64,000 bases of DNA from Intestinirhabdus alba. Lineage in GTDB: Bacteria > Pseudomonadota > Gammaproteobacteria > Enterobacterales > Enterobacteriaceae. The stretch lies in assembly GCF_009711095.1 (NCBI RefSeq), contig NZ_WMJZ01000016.1:48479-112478 (forward strand). The letters are read 5' to 3'. Made by a program: the position numbers and the translations under genes. The notes beneath the pieces were generated by a model. That model had not been told where the DNA came from. It saw only the letters and a list, made by a program, of their open reading frames with translations, and did not search any database. Each line of letters opens with the position of its first letter. Positions within the stretch are counted from its first letter, which is position 1. This document shows, in pieces, positions 19,364-31,913 of this stretch.

Positions 19364-19490
19364 TAAACACCCAAATCATTCTGGTTGCAGGAAGGCGGCA
19401 AGGTTGTTAATCCCCAGGAGCTTACTCAAGTAAGTGACTGGGGTTAGCAAACGCAGCCAACGCATCTGCAGCCTGAAGGATGCAGGGTGT
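19364..19490. repeat. ERIC element inside the groESL 3' untranslated region
   Basis: A 127-bp ERIC with the central CCCCAGGAGCTTACTCAAG..AAGTGACTGGGGTTAG inverted repeat. It starts 6 bp after the groEL stop and ends before the terminator, so it should be transcribed on the groESL mRNA as a long hairpin. Confidence 0.9.
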
Positions 19491-19496
19491 GGGCAA

Positions 19497-21155
<1,659 letters not shown>

Positions 21156-21187
21156 TTAAATTCGTATGTTTCAGTGTCGTTCGCGGA

Positions 21188-21664
<477 letters not shown>

Positions 21665-21754
21665 TCAGAGGGCGGACTGCCTCGCCGATGGGTTGTGATA
21701 CCATCAGAAAATCGCGCAATGGCCTGCCGTTCAGGCGTCAATGGATAACAACTT

Positions 21755-22993
21755 ATGAGTGGACTAAAACAAGAGCTGGGGCTGGCTCAGGGCATTGGCC
21801 TGTTGTCGACCTCGTTACTGGGAACCGGGGTCTTCGCCGTTCCGGCGTTGGCCGCCCTCGTGGCCGGCAACAACAGCCTGTGGGCATGGCCGGTGCTGAT
21901 TGTTTTAGTTTTTCCCGTGGCGATTGTTTTTGCGCTGTTAGGCCGACACTATCCCAGCGCCGGCGGCGTGGCGCATTTTGTCGGTCTGGCCTTCGGCCCG
22001 CGTCTGGAACGGGTCACCGGCTGGCTGTTTTTGTCGGTGATCCCCGTGGGGCTCCCCGCCGCGCTGCATATCGCCGCCGGATTTGGCCAGGCCATGTTTG
22101 GCTGGCACGACGGGCAACTGCTGCTGGCGGAGCTGAGCACCCTGGCGCTGGTGTGGTATATCGGCTTGCGCGATGCCCGCTCCAGCGCCAACCTGCAGAC
22201 CCTGATTGCCGGATTCATCGTCGCGCTGATTGTCGCTATCTGGTGGGCGGGCGGCCTTAAGCCCGCGCAGATCCCCTTCCCTGCACCGGGCGACGTTGAG
22301 GTCTCCCGGCTGTTCTCCGCGCTATCGGTGATGTTCTGGTGCTTTGTTGGCCTGGAGGCTTTCGCGCACCTGGCCTCGGAGTTCAGGCAACCCGAACGTG
22401 ATTTTCCCCGGGCGCTGATCGTTGGCCTGCTGCTGGCGGGAGCCGTGTACTGGGGCTGCACCGTGGCGGTGCTGCATTTTGAAGCGTACGGTGAAAGGAT
22501 GGCGGCGGCGGCCTCGCTGCCGGAAATCGTGGTGCGCCTGTTCGGGCCAGGCGCGCTGTGGGTCGCCTGCACGATCGGTTATCTGGCCTGCTTTGCCAGC
22601 CTCAACATCTATATACAGAGCTTCGCCCGTCTGGTCTGGTCCCAGGCGCAGCTCCGGCCGGATGGTTATCTGGCGCGGCTGTCCGCACGCCACGTTCCCC
22701 GCAACGCATTGCACGCCGTGCTGGCCTGCTGCGTCATCAGCTCGCTGGGCGTTTATGCGCTGAAGATCAATCTGGATGCGCTGATCGTCTACGCCAACGG
22801 TATCTTTATTATGATCTATCTGCTGTGCATGCTGGCGGGATGCCGTCTGCTGCAGGGGCGTTACCGGGCGCTGGCGGCGCTCGGCGGGGTGCTGTGCCTG
22901 CTGCTGCTGGCGATGGTCGGCTGGAAGAGCCTGTACGCCATTATGATGCTGGGGGCGCTATGGCTGCTGTTACCCGGACGCCGGACGCGCTAG
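21755..22993 (+). CDS. yjeH: L-methionine/branched-chain amino acid exporter YjeH
   Basis: A 412-residue APC-superfamily transporter with about 11-12 membrane helices. E. coli YjeH exports methionine and branched-chain amino acids. The N-terminal LGLAQGIGLLSTSLLGTGVF is the unwound first helix typical of the superfamily. The gene lies between groES and fxsA as in E. coli, and converges on fxsA with 31 bp between. Confidence 0.92.
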   Translation: MSGLKQELGLAQGIGLLSTSLLGTGVFAVPALAALVAGNNSLWAWPVLIVLVFPVAIVFALLGRHYPSAGGVAHFVGLAFGPRLERVTGWLFLSVIPVGLPAALHIAAGFGQAMFGWHDGQLLLAELSTLALVWYIGLRDARSSANLQTLIAGFIVALIVAIWWAGGLKPAQIPFPAPGDVEVSRLFSALSVMFWCFVGLEAFAHLASEFRQPERDFPRALIVGLLLAGAVYWGCTVAVLHFEAYGERMAAAASLPEIVVRLFGPGALWVACTIGYLACFASLNIYIQSFARLVWSQAQLRPDGYLARLSARHVPRNALHAVLACCVISSLGVYALKINLDALIVYANGIFIMIYLLCMLAGCRLLQGRYRALAALGGVLCLLLLAMVGWKSLYAIMMLGALWLLLPGRRTR

Positions 22994-23024
22994 CGTTTCC
23001 GGCCCGGCGAAGGGGGCGTCGGGG

Positions 23025-23501
23025 TTAATCCCGACGGTCGTCCTTATGTTCAATACGATCGCGATCGTCTTCCTTGCGCTGGAATTCGCCGTCAAAGGTT
23101 TCGCCGCCGCCGGTTCCGGCGCTGAAACCACCGCCCGGCATCCGGGAAAAACGCAGATGCGGCAGCAGCTTCAGGGTCAGATGCTTCTGCACCGGCGGCA
23201 GTAGAAGCAGCAGTCCGAGGAGGTCGGTAAGAAAGCCGGGCAGCAGCAGTAGCAGGCCGGCGATGATCAACGACACGCTTTTCACCATCTCCGCCGCCGG
23301 GCTCTCACCCGCCGCCATTTTCTGCTGCATCAGCAGGAAGTTCTTAAATCCCTGGTTGCGCACCAGCGACATGCCGATAACCGAGGTAAAGATCACCAGA
23401 ATCAGGGTCATCAGGACGCCGAGCACGTGGGCAACCTGAATAAAGATAGAAATCTCCACGTAAACATAGAGAAAGACAGCAAGTAACGGTATCCAGCGCA
23501 A
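23025..23501 (-). CDS. fxsA: Membrane protein FxsA
   Basis: A 158-residue inner-membrane protein with about three to four helices. In E. coli, overproduction of FxsA (YjeG) relieves phage T7 exclusion by the F plasmid PifA. The family core GLVLL-type helix pair LIIAGLLLLLPGFLTDLLG near 75-95 is present. The C-terminal 40 residues are hydrophilic with RKEDDRDRIEHKDDRRD. Length equals E. coli FxsA. Confidence 0.93.
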   Translation of the reverse strand: MRWIPLLAVFLYVYVEISIFIQVAHVLGVLMTLILVIFTSVIGMSLVRNQGFKNFLLMQQKMAAGESPAAEMVKSVSLIIAGLLLLLPGFLTDLLGLLLLLPPVQKHLTLKLLPHLRFSRMPGGGFSAGTGGGETFDGEFQRKEDDRDRIEHKDDRRD

Positions 23502-23636
23502 AGGATCCTCCTGTAAACGACCGCCGCATCATCCGCCGCGGTCTGCATAGTGTGCAATTAGCATCTAACGGATATTGCGCTGATTAGCAAAATTTCAAGC
23601 TGTTTGTACACTTACTGGCGCGAATAATTCTGAAGC

Positions 23637-23700
23637 AGTGACCAGATTCACAAAATAACAATTAAGAGGTATTGACTGGCATTTTCAGTGATCCAGATTA
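23637..23700 (+). promoter_or_regulatory. aspA promoter with CRP site
   Basis: AGTGA-N6-TCACA at 23637-23652 matches the CRP consensus in 9 of 10 key bases. Downstream are -35 TTGACT (23672-23677) and -10 AGATTA (23695-23700) with 17 bp between. The CRP site is centred about 62 bp before the predicted start, the normal class I position. Catabolite control of aspA is known in E. coli. The -10 is weak, which suits an activator-dependent promoter. Confidence 0.7.
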
Positions 23701-23837
23701 CGGCAGAAAATCTCCTACAGAATATCATCTCGCTCAACAGGCTAAATCACGGGGTAATCGTCGGCCACAAAACGTTCAACGCCACATATATCCTGTGTTT
23801 TAGTCCGGTCATTAGCAGCTTAAAAAAGAAGGTTCAC

Positions 23838-25274
23838 ATGTTAAATAACATTCGTATCGAAGAAGATTTGTTGGGCACCAGGGAAGTTCCGGCCGATGCC
23901 TATTACGGTGTTCATACTCTGAGAGCGATTGAAAACTTCTACATCAGCAACAGCAAAATCAGCGATATTCCTGAGTTTGTACGCGGTATGGTTATGGTGA
24001 AGAAGGCCGCTGCTCTGGCCAACAGGGAGCTGCGGACCATTCCTAAAAACGTAGCGAATGCCATTATTGCCGCCTGTGATGAAGTTCTGAATAACGGCAA
24101 GTGCATGGACCAGTTCCCGGTAGACGTTTACCAGGGCGGCGCGGGCACCTCCGTTAACATGAACACCAACGAAGTGCTGGCCAATATCGGGCTGGAGCTG
24201 ATGGGCCACCAGAAAGGCGAATATCAGTACCTGAACCCGAACGACCATGTGAATAAGTGCCAGTCCACCAATGACGCCTACCCGACCGGTTTCCGCATCG
24301 CGGTTTACGCCTCCATCGTTAAGCTGATTGACGCCATCAACCAGCTGCGCGAAGGCTTTGAGCGCAAGGCCACTGAATTCCAGGACATCCTGAAAATGGG
24401 CCGTACCCAGCTGCAGGATGCGGTGCCGATGACCCTGGGCCAGGAGTTCCGCGCTTTCGCTATTCTGCTGAAAGAAGAAGTGAAGAACATTGAGCGTACC
24501 GCAGATCTGCTGCTGGAGGTTAACCTCGGCGCGACGGCGATCGGCACCGGTCTGAACACGCCGAAAGAGTATTCTCCGCTGGCGGTACAGAAGCTGGCTG
24601 AAGTGACCGGCTTTGCCTGCGTCCCGGCCGAAGACCTGATTGAAGCGACCTCCGATTGCGGCGCTTACGTTATGGTACACAGCGCGCTGAAGCGTCTGGC
24701 CGTGAAGATGTCTAAAATCTGTAACGACCTGCGCCTGCTCTCCTCCGGTCCGCGCGCCGGCCTGAACGAAATCAACCTGCCGGAACTGCAGGCGGGTTCC
24801 TCCATCATGCCGGCAAAAGTGAACCCGGTTGTGCCGGAAGTGGTCAACCAGGTGTGCTTCAAGGTCATCGGTAACGACACCACCGTTACCATGGCGGCGG
24901 AAGCCGGTCAGCTGCAGCTGAACGTGATGGAGCCGGTAATTGGTCAGGCGATGTTTGAATCCATTCATATCCTGAGCAACGCCTGCTACAACCTGCTGGA
25001 AAAATGCGTTAACGGCATTACCGCCAATAAAGAGGTGTGCGAAGGTTATGTTTATAACTCTATCGGCATCGTTACCTACCTCAACCCGTTCATCGGCCAC
25101 CACAACGGCGACATCGTTGGTAAGATCTGCGCCGAAACCGGTAAGAGCGTGCGTGAGGTCGTGCTGGAACGCGGCCTGTTGACGGAAGCCGAGCTGGACG
25201 ATATTTTCTCCGTTCAGAACCTGATGCACCCGGCTTATAAAGCTAAACGCTATACTGATGAAAGCGAACAGTAA
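23838..25274 (+). CDS. aspA: Aspartate ammonia-lyase
   Basis: A 478-residue fumarase/aspartase-family enzyme that converts aspartate to fumarate and ammonia. It feeds fumarate to the Frd reductase encoded in this window. The family signature [12 protein letters not shown] lies near 317-328, and the substrate segments [13 protein letters not shown] and [12 protein letters not shown] are present. I chose ATG 23838, preceded by GAAGG, which gives the family start [18 protein letters not shown] and E. coli length. The frame extends 50 codons upstream into the promoter region, which is unsupported. Confidence 0.98.
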   Translation: MLNNIRIEEDLLGTREVPADAYYGVHTLRAIENFYISNSKISDIPEFVRGMVMVKKAAALANRELRTIPKNVANAIIAACDEVLNNGKCMDQFPVDVYQGGAGTSVNMNTNEVLANIGLELMGHQKGEYQYLNPNDHVNKCQSTNDAYPTGFRIAVYASIVKLIDAINQLREGFERKATEFQDILKMGRTQLQDAVPMTLGQEFRAFAILLKEEVKNIERTADLLLEVNLGATAIGTGLNTPKEYSPLAVQKLAEVTGFACVPAEDLIEATSDCGAYVMVHSALKRLAVKMSKICNDLRLLSSGPRAGLNEINLPELQAGSSIMPAKVNPVVPEVVNQVCFKVIGNDTTVTMAAEAGQLQLNVMEPVIGQAMFESIHILSNACYNLLEKCVNGITANKEVCEGYVYNSIGIVTYLNPFIGHHNGDIVGKICAETGKSVREVVLERGLLTEAELDDIFSVQNLMHPAYKAKRYTDESEQ

Positions 25275-25295
25275 CCGTACAGGTTAGACCCACAG

Positions 25296-25325
25296 AAGGC
25301 ACGTCAGATGACGTGCCTTTTTTCT
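25296..25325 (+). terminator. aspA terminator
   Basis: Stem AAGGCACGTCA/TGACGTGCCTT with a 2-nt loop, followed by TTTTTCTT. It lies 21 bp after aspA and 62 bp before dcuA, so part of the transcription may end before dcuA. Confidence 0.92.
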
Positions 25326-25387
25326 TATAACAAGTTACCAAATAACAACAAATTAATATCAACTGCTAAACAACAGAGAAGGCGAAT

Positions 25388-26689
25388 ATGATAGTTGTCG
25401 AACTTATCATTGTTTTGTTGGCGATCTTTTTAGGCGCCAGGCTTGGAGGCATAGGGATTGGATTCGCGGGCGGGCTGGGCGTTCTGGTACTTGCCGCTAT
25501 CGGTGTCAAACCCGGTACTATCCCGTTCGATGTGATCTCCATCATCATGGCGGTCATCGCGGCGATCTCCGCCATGCAGATCGCAGGCGGTCTGGACTAC
25601 CTGGTTAGCCAGGCGGAAAAACTGCTGCGCCGGAACCCGAAATACATCACCATCCTCGCACCGATCGTCACTTATTTTCTGACCATCTTTGCGGGCACCG
25701 GCAACATCTCGCTGGCCACCCTGCCGGTTATCGCTGAAGTGGCGAAAGAGCAAGGCATCAAGCCCTGCCGCCCGCTCTCCACGGCGGTGGTTTCCGCGCA
25801 GATCGCCATTACCGCCTCGCCGATCTCTGCGGCGGTGGTCTATATGTCGTCAGTGATGGAAGGCCACGGCATCAGCTATATCCACCTGCTTTCGGTGGTG
25901 ATCCCGTCCACGCTGCTGGCGGTGCTGGTAATGTCCTTCCTGGTCACCATGCTGTTCAACTCCAGACTGTCTGACGATCCGGTTTACCGCAAGCGCCTTG
26001 AAGAGGGCCTGGTTTCCCTGCGCGGGGAAAAGCAGATTGAAGTTAAACCGATGGCCAAAACCTCCGTCTGGCTATTTCTGCTGGGCGTGGTCTGCGTGGT
26101 GGTTTACGCCATTATCAACAGCCCGAGCCTCGGCCTGGTCGCTAAGCCGCTGATGAACACCACCAACGCGATTCTGATCATCATGCTGAGCGTCGCCACC
26201 CTGACCACCATTATTTGCAAGGTAGAAACTGACGCCATCCTTAACTCCAGCACCTTTAAGGCGGGCATGAGCGCCTGTATCTGTATTCTGGGCGTGGCAT
26301 GGCTGGGGGACACCTTCGTTTCCGCCAACATCGACTGGATCAAAGAGACAGCGGGCAGCGTCGTTCAGGGCCATCCGTGGCTGCTGGCGGTGATCTTCTT
26401 CTTCGCCTCCGCGCTGCTCTACTCCCAGGCGGCAACCGCCAAGGCGCTGATGCCGATGGCGCTGGCGCTGAACGTCTCTCCGCTGACGGCGGTGGCCTCC
26501 TTCGCCGCGGTTTCCGGCCTGTTTATTCTGCCAACCTACCCGACGCTGGTCGCGGCGGTGCAGATGGATGACACCGGCACCACCCGAATCGGCAAGTTCG
26601 TCTTTAACCATCCGTTCTTTATTCCGGGCACCCTGGCGGTTGTTCTCGCCGTCTGCTTCGGCTTCCTGCTGGGCAGCTTTATGCTGTAA
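25388..26689 (+). CDS. dcuA: C4-dicarboxylate transporter DcuA
   Basis: A 433-residue anaerobic C4-dicarboxylate transporter that exchanges fumarate, aspartate or malate for succinate. About ten membrane helices are visible. The conserved segments GGIGIGFAGGLGVLVLA, TGNISLATLPVIAEVAKEQG and QIAITASPISAAVVY are present. Length equals E. coli DcuA. It is preceded by GAGAAGG. With aspA and frd it makes up aspartate-based fumarate respiration. Confidence 0.97.
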   Translation: MIVVELIIVLLAIFLGARLGGIGIGFAGGLGVLVLAAIGVKPGTIPFDVISIIMAVIAAISAMQIAGGLDYLVSQAEKLLRRNPKYITILAPIVTYFLTIFAGTGNISLATLPVIAEVAKEQGIKPCRPLSTAVVSAQIAITASPISAAVVYMSSVMEGHGISYIHLLSVVIPSTLLAVLVMSFLVTMLFNSRLSDDPVYRKRLEEGLVSLRGEKQIEVKPMAKTSVWLFLLGVVCVVVYAIINSPSLGLVAKPLMNTTNAILIIMLSVATLTTIICKVETDAILNSSTFKAGMSACICILGVAWLGDTFVSANIDWIKETAGSVVQGHPWLLAVIFFFASALLYSQAATAKALMPMALALNVSPLTAVASFAAVSGLFILPTYPTLVAAVQMDDTGTTRIGKFVFNHPFFIPGTLAVVLAVCFGFLLGSFML

Positions 26690-26811
26690 GCGCTTTTGCG
26701 GGGCGCTGCTGCGTCCCGCCTCTCCGCCCTCCGCTTCGACTAACGTATCCCCTCCCTTCCGTTGTATAGTGACCCCTCTTTTCAGGGTTAATTTTTTCTT
26801 TCGAGGTGTTT

Positions 26812-27159
26812 ATGCTTGATGTAAAGAGTCAGGATATGCTCACCCCCGATACCGTGGTGGTGCTCTGCACCGCGCCGGATGAAGCCACGGCCCAGGAGCT
26901 GGCGGCCAAAGCGCTGGCGGAAAAACTGGCCGCCTGCGCCACGCTTCTGCCCGGCGCGACGTCGCTCTACTACTGGGAAGGCAGGCTGGAGCAGGAGTAC
27001 GAAGTACAGATGATTTTAAAAACATCCTCCGCGCACCAGCAGGCGCTGCTCGACTGCCTGAAAGCCCACCATCCGTACCAAACACCTGAACTTTTAGTCC
27101 TACCCGCCACTCACGGAGACACTGATTACCTCTCATGGCTCAACGCATCCTTACGCTGA
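26812..27159 (+). CDS. cutA: Divalent-cation tolerance protein CutA
   Basis: A 115-residue trimeric ferredoxin-fold protein linked to copper tolerance. Family segments are [37 protein letters not shown] and [13 protein letters not shown] near the C-terminus. I chose ATG 26812 (MLDVKSQ), with TCGAGGTG upstream, as the start closest to the E. coli start. It overlaps dsbD by 25 bp, as in E. coli, indicating co-transcription. Confidence 0.96.
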   Translation: MLDVKSQDMLTPDTVVVLCTAPDEATAQELAAKALAEKLAACATLLPGATSLYYWEGRLEQEYEVQMILKTSSAHQQALLDCLKAHHPYQTPELLVLPATHGDTDYLSWLNASLR

Positions 27160-28844
27160 TCCTGCTGCTGTGCAGCACCACCGCCGCGGCCGGATTATTT
27201 GACGCCCCCGGCCGTTCGACGTTTGTCCCGGCCGACCAGGCGTTTACCTTCGACTTTCAGCAGCATCAGCAGCAGCTCAACCTCATCTGGCAGGTCAAGG
27301 ACGGCTATTACCTGTACCGCAAACAGATCCGCATCACGCCGGCCCACGCAGCCATAGCCGAAGTACAGCTGCCGGCAGGCGAACCGCATGAAGATGAATT
27401 TTACGGCAAGAGCGAGATCTATCGCGGCCGCCTTAGCGTTCCGGTTACCGTTAGCCAGGCCGCCGCTGGCGCAACGCTGACGGTGACGTACCAGGGCTGC
27501 GCCGACGCCGGCTTTTGCTATCCGCCGGAGAGCAAAACCGTGCCGCTGAGTGCGGTGGTCGCCGGCGAGGCGGCGCAGGCCGCGGCAACGCCTGACGCCG
27601 CGCCGTCGCAGGAGACGTCGCGCCCCGCCCCGGCCCTGCCCTTCTCCGCGCTGTGGGCGCTGCTGATTGGCATCGGCATTGCTTTCACCCCCTGCGTGCT
27701 GCCGATGTATCCGCTGATTTCCGGGATCGTGCTGGGGGGCAGACAGCGCCTCTCTACCGGCCGGGCGCTGCTGCTGGCCTTTATTTATGTACAGGGGATG
27801 GCGCTTACCTATACCGCACTTGGGCTGGTGGTGGCCGCGGCCGGAATGCAGTTCCAGGCCGCCCTGCAGCATCCGTACGTGCTCATTGGGCTGGCGGCCG
27901 CGTTTACCCTGCTGGCCCTGTCAATGTTTGGCCTGTTCACCCTGCAGCTCCCTTCGGCCCTGCAGACGCGCCTGACCCTGATAAGCAACCGCCAGCAGGG
28001 CGGCTCTTCCGGCGGCGTATTCGCTATGGGAGCCATTGCCGGGCTTATCTGCTCACCGTGCACCACCGCGCCGCTGAGCGCCATTTTGCTGTACATCGCC
28101 CAGAGTGGAAATCTGTGGCTGGGCGGCGGTACGCTCTATCTTTATGCGCTGGGCATGGGCCTGCCGCTGATTCTGGTGGCCGTCTTCGGCAACCGCCTGC
28201 TGCCGAAAAGCGGCCCGTGGATGGCGCACGTTAAAACGGCGTTCGGCTTTGTCATCCTTGCGCTGCCGGTGTTCCTGCTGGAGCGGGTGACGGGAGAGAC
28301 GTGGGGACTGCGCCTGTGGTCACTGCTCGGCGTCGCCTTCTTTAGCTGGGGATTTATCATCAGCCTGCAGGCCAGGCGCGCGTGGCTGCGTATTGTGCAG
28401 ATCGCTCTGCTGACGGCGGCGCTGGTCAGCGTCCGGCCGCTGCAGGAGTGGGCCTTCGGTGCTCCGGCCGCCCAGACCAGGGCGCAGCTCAGCTTTACGC
28501 CGGTGGCCACGGTTGAACAGCTTCAGCAGGCGCTGGCGCAGGCCAACGGCAGGCCGGTGATGCTGGATCTCTACGCCGACTGGTGCGTGGCCTGTAAAGA
28601 ATTTGAGAAGTATACCTTCAGCGATCCGCAGGTGCGCGCAGCGCTGGGCAACACGGTGCTGCTGCAGGCCAACGTCACCGCCAACAGCGCGCAGGACGTG
28701 GCGCTGCTGCAGCATCTGCAGGTGCTGGGTCTGCCAACTATTCTGTTCTTCGACGCACAGGGAAAGGAGCATCCGCAGGCGCGGGTAACGGGATTTATGG
28801 ACGCCGCGGCCTTCAGCGCTCATTTGCGCGATCGTCAGCCGTGA
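27135..28844 (+). CDS. dsbD: Thiol:disulfide interchange protein DsbD
   Basis: A 569-residue inner-membrane protein that carries electrons from cytoplasmic thioredoxin to periplasmic DsbC, DsbG and CcmG. The signal peptide ends near TAAAG. The periplasmic alpha domain has the Cys pair [12 protein letters not shown] (near 105). The membrane domain (about 165-430) has Cys in [10 protein letters not shown] and [10 protein letters not shown]. The periplasmic gamma thioredoxin domain has WCVAC near 465. All functional cysteines are intact. It starts inside cutA. Confidence 0.97.
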   Translation: MAQRILTLILLLCSTTAAAGLFDAPGRSTFVPADQAFTFDFQQHQQQLNLIWQVKDGYYLYRKQIRITPAHAAIAEVQLPAGEPHEDEFYGKSEIYRGRLSVPVTVSQAAAGATLTVTYQGCADAGFCYPPESKTVPLSAVVAGEAAQAAATPDAAPSQETSRPAPALPFSALWALLIGIGIAFTPCVLPMYPLISGIVLGGRQRLSTGRALLLAFIYVQGMALTYTALGLVVAAAGMQFQAALQHPYVLIGLAAAFTLLALSMFGLFTLQLPSALQTRLTLISNRQQGGSSGGVFAMGAIAGLICSPCTTAPLSAILLYIAQSGNLWLGGGTLYLYALGMGLPLILVAVFGNRLLPKSGPWMAHVKTAFGFVILALPVFLLERVTGETWGLRLWSLLGVAFFSWGFIISLQARRAWLRIVQIALLTAALVSVRPLQEWAFGAPAAQTRAQLSFTPVATVEQLQQALAQANGRPVMLDLYADWCVACKEFEKYTFSDPQVRAALGNTVLLQANVTANSAQDVALLQHLQVLGLPTILFFDAQGKEHPQARVTGFMDAAAFSAHLRDRQP

Positions 28845-28880
28845 GCGACACTGTCAGGGGAAAAGACGGAGGAAAACAGC

Positions 28881-29456
28881 GTGCAACGTGAAGATGTTCT
28901 GGAAGAAGCTCTGAAACTATTAGAAATTCAAGGGATTGCCAACACAACCCTTGAGGCCGTGGCCGAGCGCGTGGCTTTTCCGCTCGACGAGCTGCAGCGC
29001 TTCTGGCCGGATAAAGAGGCGATCCTCTACGACGTGCTGCGCTATCTGAGCCAGCAGGTAGAGATCTGGCGGCGTCAACTCCTGCTCAACGACGCCCTGA
29101 CCACCGAACAGAAGCTGCTGGCGCGCTACGGCGCGCTGGCGGAGTGCGTCAATAATCATCGCTATCCCGGCTGCCTGTTCGTGGCGGCCTGCACCTTTTA
29201 TCCCGAGCCTGACCACCCTATCCATCAGTTGGCCGATCGGCAAAAGCGCGCTGCCCACGATTTTACGCATGAGCTGCTGACCACCCTTGAGATTGACGAT
29301 CCGGCGATGGTCGCCAGGCAGATGGAGCTGGTGCTGGAAGGCTGCCTGAGCCGAATGCTGGTCAACCGCAGCCTGGACGACGTCGAGACCGCCCAGCGGC
29401 TGGCGGAAGATATTCTGCGCTTTGCCCTGTGTCGTAAAGCCGGGGCGCTGTCCTGA
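28881..29456 (+). CDS. yjdC: TetR-family regulator YjdC
   Basis: A 191-residue TetR-like regulator matching E. coli YjdC in length and position after dsbD. The N-terminal DNA-binding domain (about 1-45) includes [20 protein letters not shown]. The rest is the helical ligand/dimer domain with [11 protein letters not shown] near 97. The start is GTG 28881 with GGAGG upstream. It probably follows dsbD in one operon; the ligand is unknown. Confidence 0.9.
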   Translation: MQREDVLEEALKLLEIQGIANTTLEAVAERVAFPLDELQRFWPDKEAILYDVLRYLSQQVEIWRRQLLLNDALTTEQKLLARYGALAECVNNHRYPGCLFVAACTFYPEPDHPIHQLADRQKRAAHDFTHELLTTLEIDDPAMVARQMELVLEGCLSRMLVNRSLDDVETAQRLAEDILRFALCRKAGALS

Positions 29457-29523
29457 TTCAGATATCGTTCCCCCCATTAACCGCATATAATTTCGCCAAC
29501 ACCGGCCCGATAAAAGGAATTAT

Positions 29524-31572
29524 ATGCGTCTTCTTCCCTGCGCCTTAGCGGCGATTTTTTTCTCCGCTCCGCTTTTTGCGGCCCCCTTAAGCGGTTTTTC
29601 ATTTGCCCATAAAGACTGGGAGGTTGTCTGTGACAATACGGGAACCTGCCGGGCTGCGGGATATGGAACGCATACAGGGGAAGTTAGCGTTCTGCTGACC
29701 CGTCGGGCGGGGCCTGGGCAGGAAGTGAAGGGCGTCGTGACGTTTGCCCAAACGCAGGCTCCGCTTCAGAACGGTGCCAGGGTAGAGTTATTTATCGACG
29801 ATCGGAGCAATAAAACGTTAACCGCAAAGGATGCAGAACACTTCCGTTTTGACCACAGGCAGCTTTCCGCCTTAATCCAGGCGCTGACGCACGATCGGAA
29901 AATTGAAATTTCCCTTAACGGGGAACGTAAAACCCTCTCCAGCGCAGGTGCCAACGCCGTTTTTTTGAAAATCGATGAATATCAGCAGCGTATCGGGACG
30001 CGAAACGCGCTATTGCGCAAAGGGGAAGCAGGAGATGAGCATGTCCTGCAAGCGTCTCCTGCTCCGGTCATCTTGACCGCGCCGGTTATTCTTTCAGCCG
30101 ACGAGTCTCCCCTGACGCCGGAACAGCGGCAAAAAATAGCGCCCAAAATCGCGGCACAGAGCGCTGAGTGTGAGGATCTGGAAAATCCGCCTCAGCTTAC
30201 GCTAACCAGACTGGACAAAACCCATTCACTGCTTAAAGGCATGTGCTGGCGCGCCGCCTACAATATGGGATACGCCCTATGGCTCGTTGATAACGGGCTC
30301 AGCGCCACGCCGCAGCTGGTGACCACCGACGCCATCCATTATGCCGACGGCAAGATAACCTTTTATAACAAGGGGCGCGGTATGGCCGATTGCGTCAGCG
30401 GAGAGGAGTGGGTATGGGACGGCAAATCGTTTGTTCGTAGCCTGGCATACCGCACGGGCGATTGTCGGGAAATTACGTCGGGTGGCACCTGGATGCTGCC
30501 AGAATTTGTCAGCCGGACGGAGCCTCGTAACGCAAAAGAGACGGACGCCACCGCATTAAAACTGTTGCAATACGCCATTACCGAACAGCAAAAAACCACT
30601 CCTCAACTCGATCTCCACAAAATCATCGAGCAGTTTCCGCTAACTGGCCAGATAACGGCTTTCGACCTCTCTTACGCTGAAGGCTCCCCTCAACCTGCAA
30701 CAAAACCCTCTGATGATATTAGCAACGACGAATGGCTGGCGTTTTCCCAATCAGCCATCAGCGCTGAATCAGAGCATGGTCAGGTGAGCTTTGTGTTGGT
30801 TGATCTGGATAATGACGGTAAACGCGATCTGATTATTAACAGCTATGCTGGCGGCACGGGACTCTTCAGCTATACCGGCGTGCTCAGGCGCAGCGGGGGC
30901 AAATTTTTGCCCGTTGTTGAAGATAACGACGACTTCGGCGTCACCGGGGCGCTATTTTCAGAAAACGGGCGCGGTGCTAATCAATGGGGGCAATGGGTAC
31001 GGATTAACGGACAGGTTTACGCCCTCTGGTTCAACGGCGTATTTGGCGAAGATAATGTGTATCTGCTGCGTCCGTTCAGCGCGGACGACAAGGTGCCGGT
31101 GATAACCATCCGTTATCGTTATGCGTTTAATACCATTGATACCGCGCAAGAGGAATACGCAGCCCTCCCCGCGCTGAACGAAAAGGACAAATCTGCTTTA
31201 TTAAAGACGCTGGAGACAATGCAGGACCGTCTGCTTAAGGATCTACCGCCAGACCAGCCTGCTACCGCCATCTGTCCGATTCCAAAGGGCACTTCAGCAG
31301 AAGAAGCGGAAAGATACTATAGCGGCGTCGCCGGCCATTACACGATTGAGACCGTTGCCTTGATTCCCGTCTGGTTGCATGAACAGTGCTATATTGGCAC
31401 CGTATTCAGCCATTACGGCTTTTATAGTGCCGGTGTGGATGCAACAGTTGTCCTCAAATCCCCCAGAGAAGAGGAGGATATCATCGGCAGCTATGCGATC
31501 TCTGGTTTACGCTATGTGTCCTCGATAAAAAGCAGCCGGGCGTACCGGGAAGGCGACAATGGCGTCATGTGA
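29524..31572 (+). CDS. Secreted DUF1176-type protein with C-terminal extension
   Basis: A 682-residue protein with a signal peptide ending LFAAPLSG (about residue 20). Residues 20-330 look like a DUF1176 domain: SFAHKDWEVVCDNTGTCRAA, paired cysteines (CEDLENP..MCWRAAYNMGY) and DCVSGEEWVWDGKSF. The C-terminal 330 residues are a second domain with a calcium-type loop DLDNDGKRDLI near 423 and two further cysteines. Ribosome-binding AAGGA and a TATAAT box (29486-29491) precede it. Function is unknown; a periplasmic or surface role is inferred. Confidence 0.7.
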   Translation: MRLLPCALAAIFFSAPLFAAPLSGFSFAHKDWEVVCDNTGTCRAAGYGTHTGEVSVLLTRRAGPGQEVKGVVTFAQTQAPLQNGARVELFIDDRSNKTLTAKDAEHFRFDHRQLSALIQALTHDRKIEISLNGERKTLSSAGANAVFLKIDEYQQRIGTRNALLRKGEAGDEHVLQASPAPVILTAPVILSADESPLTPEQRQKIAPKIAAQSAECEDLENPPQLTLTRLDKTHSLLKGMCWRAAYNMGYALWLVDNGLSATPQLVTTDAIHYADGKITFYNKGRGMADCVSGEEWVWDGKSFVRSLAYRTGDCREITSGGTWMLPEFVSRTEPRNAKETDATALKLLQYAITEQQKTTPQLDLHKIIEQFPLTGQITAFDLSYAEGSPQPATKPSDDISNDEWLAFSQSAISAESEHGQVSFVLVDLDNDGKRDLIINSYAGGTGLFSYTGVLRRSGGKFLPVVEDNDDFGVTGALFSENGRGANQWGQWVRINGQVYALWFNGVFGEDNVYLLRPFSADDKVPVITIRYRYAFNTIDTAQEEYAALPALNEKDKSALLKTLETMQDRLLKDLPPDQPATAICPIPKGTSAEEAERYYSGVAGHYTIETVALIPVWLHEQCYIGTVFSHYGFYSAGVDATVVLKSPREEEDIIGSYAISGLRYVSSIKSSRAYREGDNGVM

Positions 31573-31635
31573 TCGCCGGATTGCGCCTGAATCGCCGTAA
31601 AGTTAAGCAACCGGACGATAAAACGAGAAATTTGG

Positions 31636-31665
31636 TTGACGGGAGGGGGCAGATTACGGTTTAAT
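31636..31665 (+). promoter_or_regulatory. Promoter of the tRNA-Phe gene
   Basis: -35 TTGACG (31636-31641) and -10 TTTAAT (31660-31665) are 18 bp apart. GCGCCCCG follows the -10, a GC-rich discriminator usual at stringently controlled stable-RNA promoters. The start would lie only a few bases before the tRNA. Confidence 0.7.
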
Positions 31666-31675
31666 GCGCCCCGTT

Positions 31676-31751
31676 GCCCGGATAGCTCAGTCGGTAGAGC
31701 AGCGGATTGAAAATCCGCGTGTCCCTGGTTCGATTCCGGGTCCGGGCACCA
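31676..31751 (+). tRNA. tRNA-Phe (anticodon GAA)
   Basis: A complete 76-nt tRNA beginning GCCCGGATAGCTCAGTCGG, with anticodon GAA in the loop TTGAAAA and an encoded CCA. It corresponds to pheU, next to yjdC in E. coli. Its 3' end served as attachment site for an island; the last 16 bp recur at 33924-33939. Confidence 0.97.
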
Positions 31752-31913
31752 AAATTTAGTTTCATGGCGTTCTTATAAGTCCTGAAACGGCAGAAAATCA
31801 GTAAGTTAAAGAAACCTGATGGTACTAAAAAGTTCCGTCAGGTTTTTTGACATCCAGAGTTTTTGGGGCTTAATTGGGGGCCCGTTGGTTCGATAAACTC
31901 TGGAGTCCCCGCT

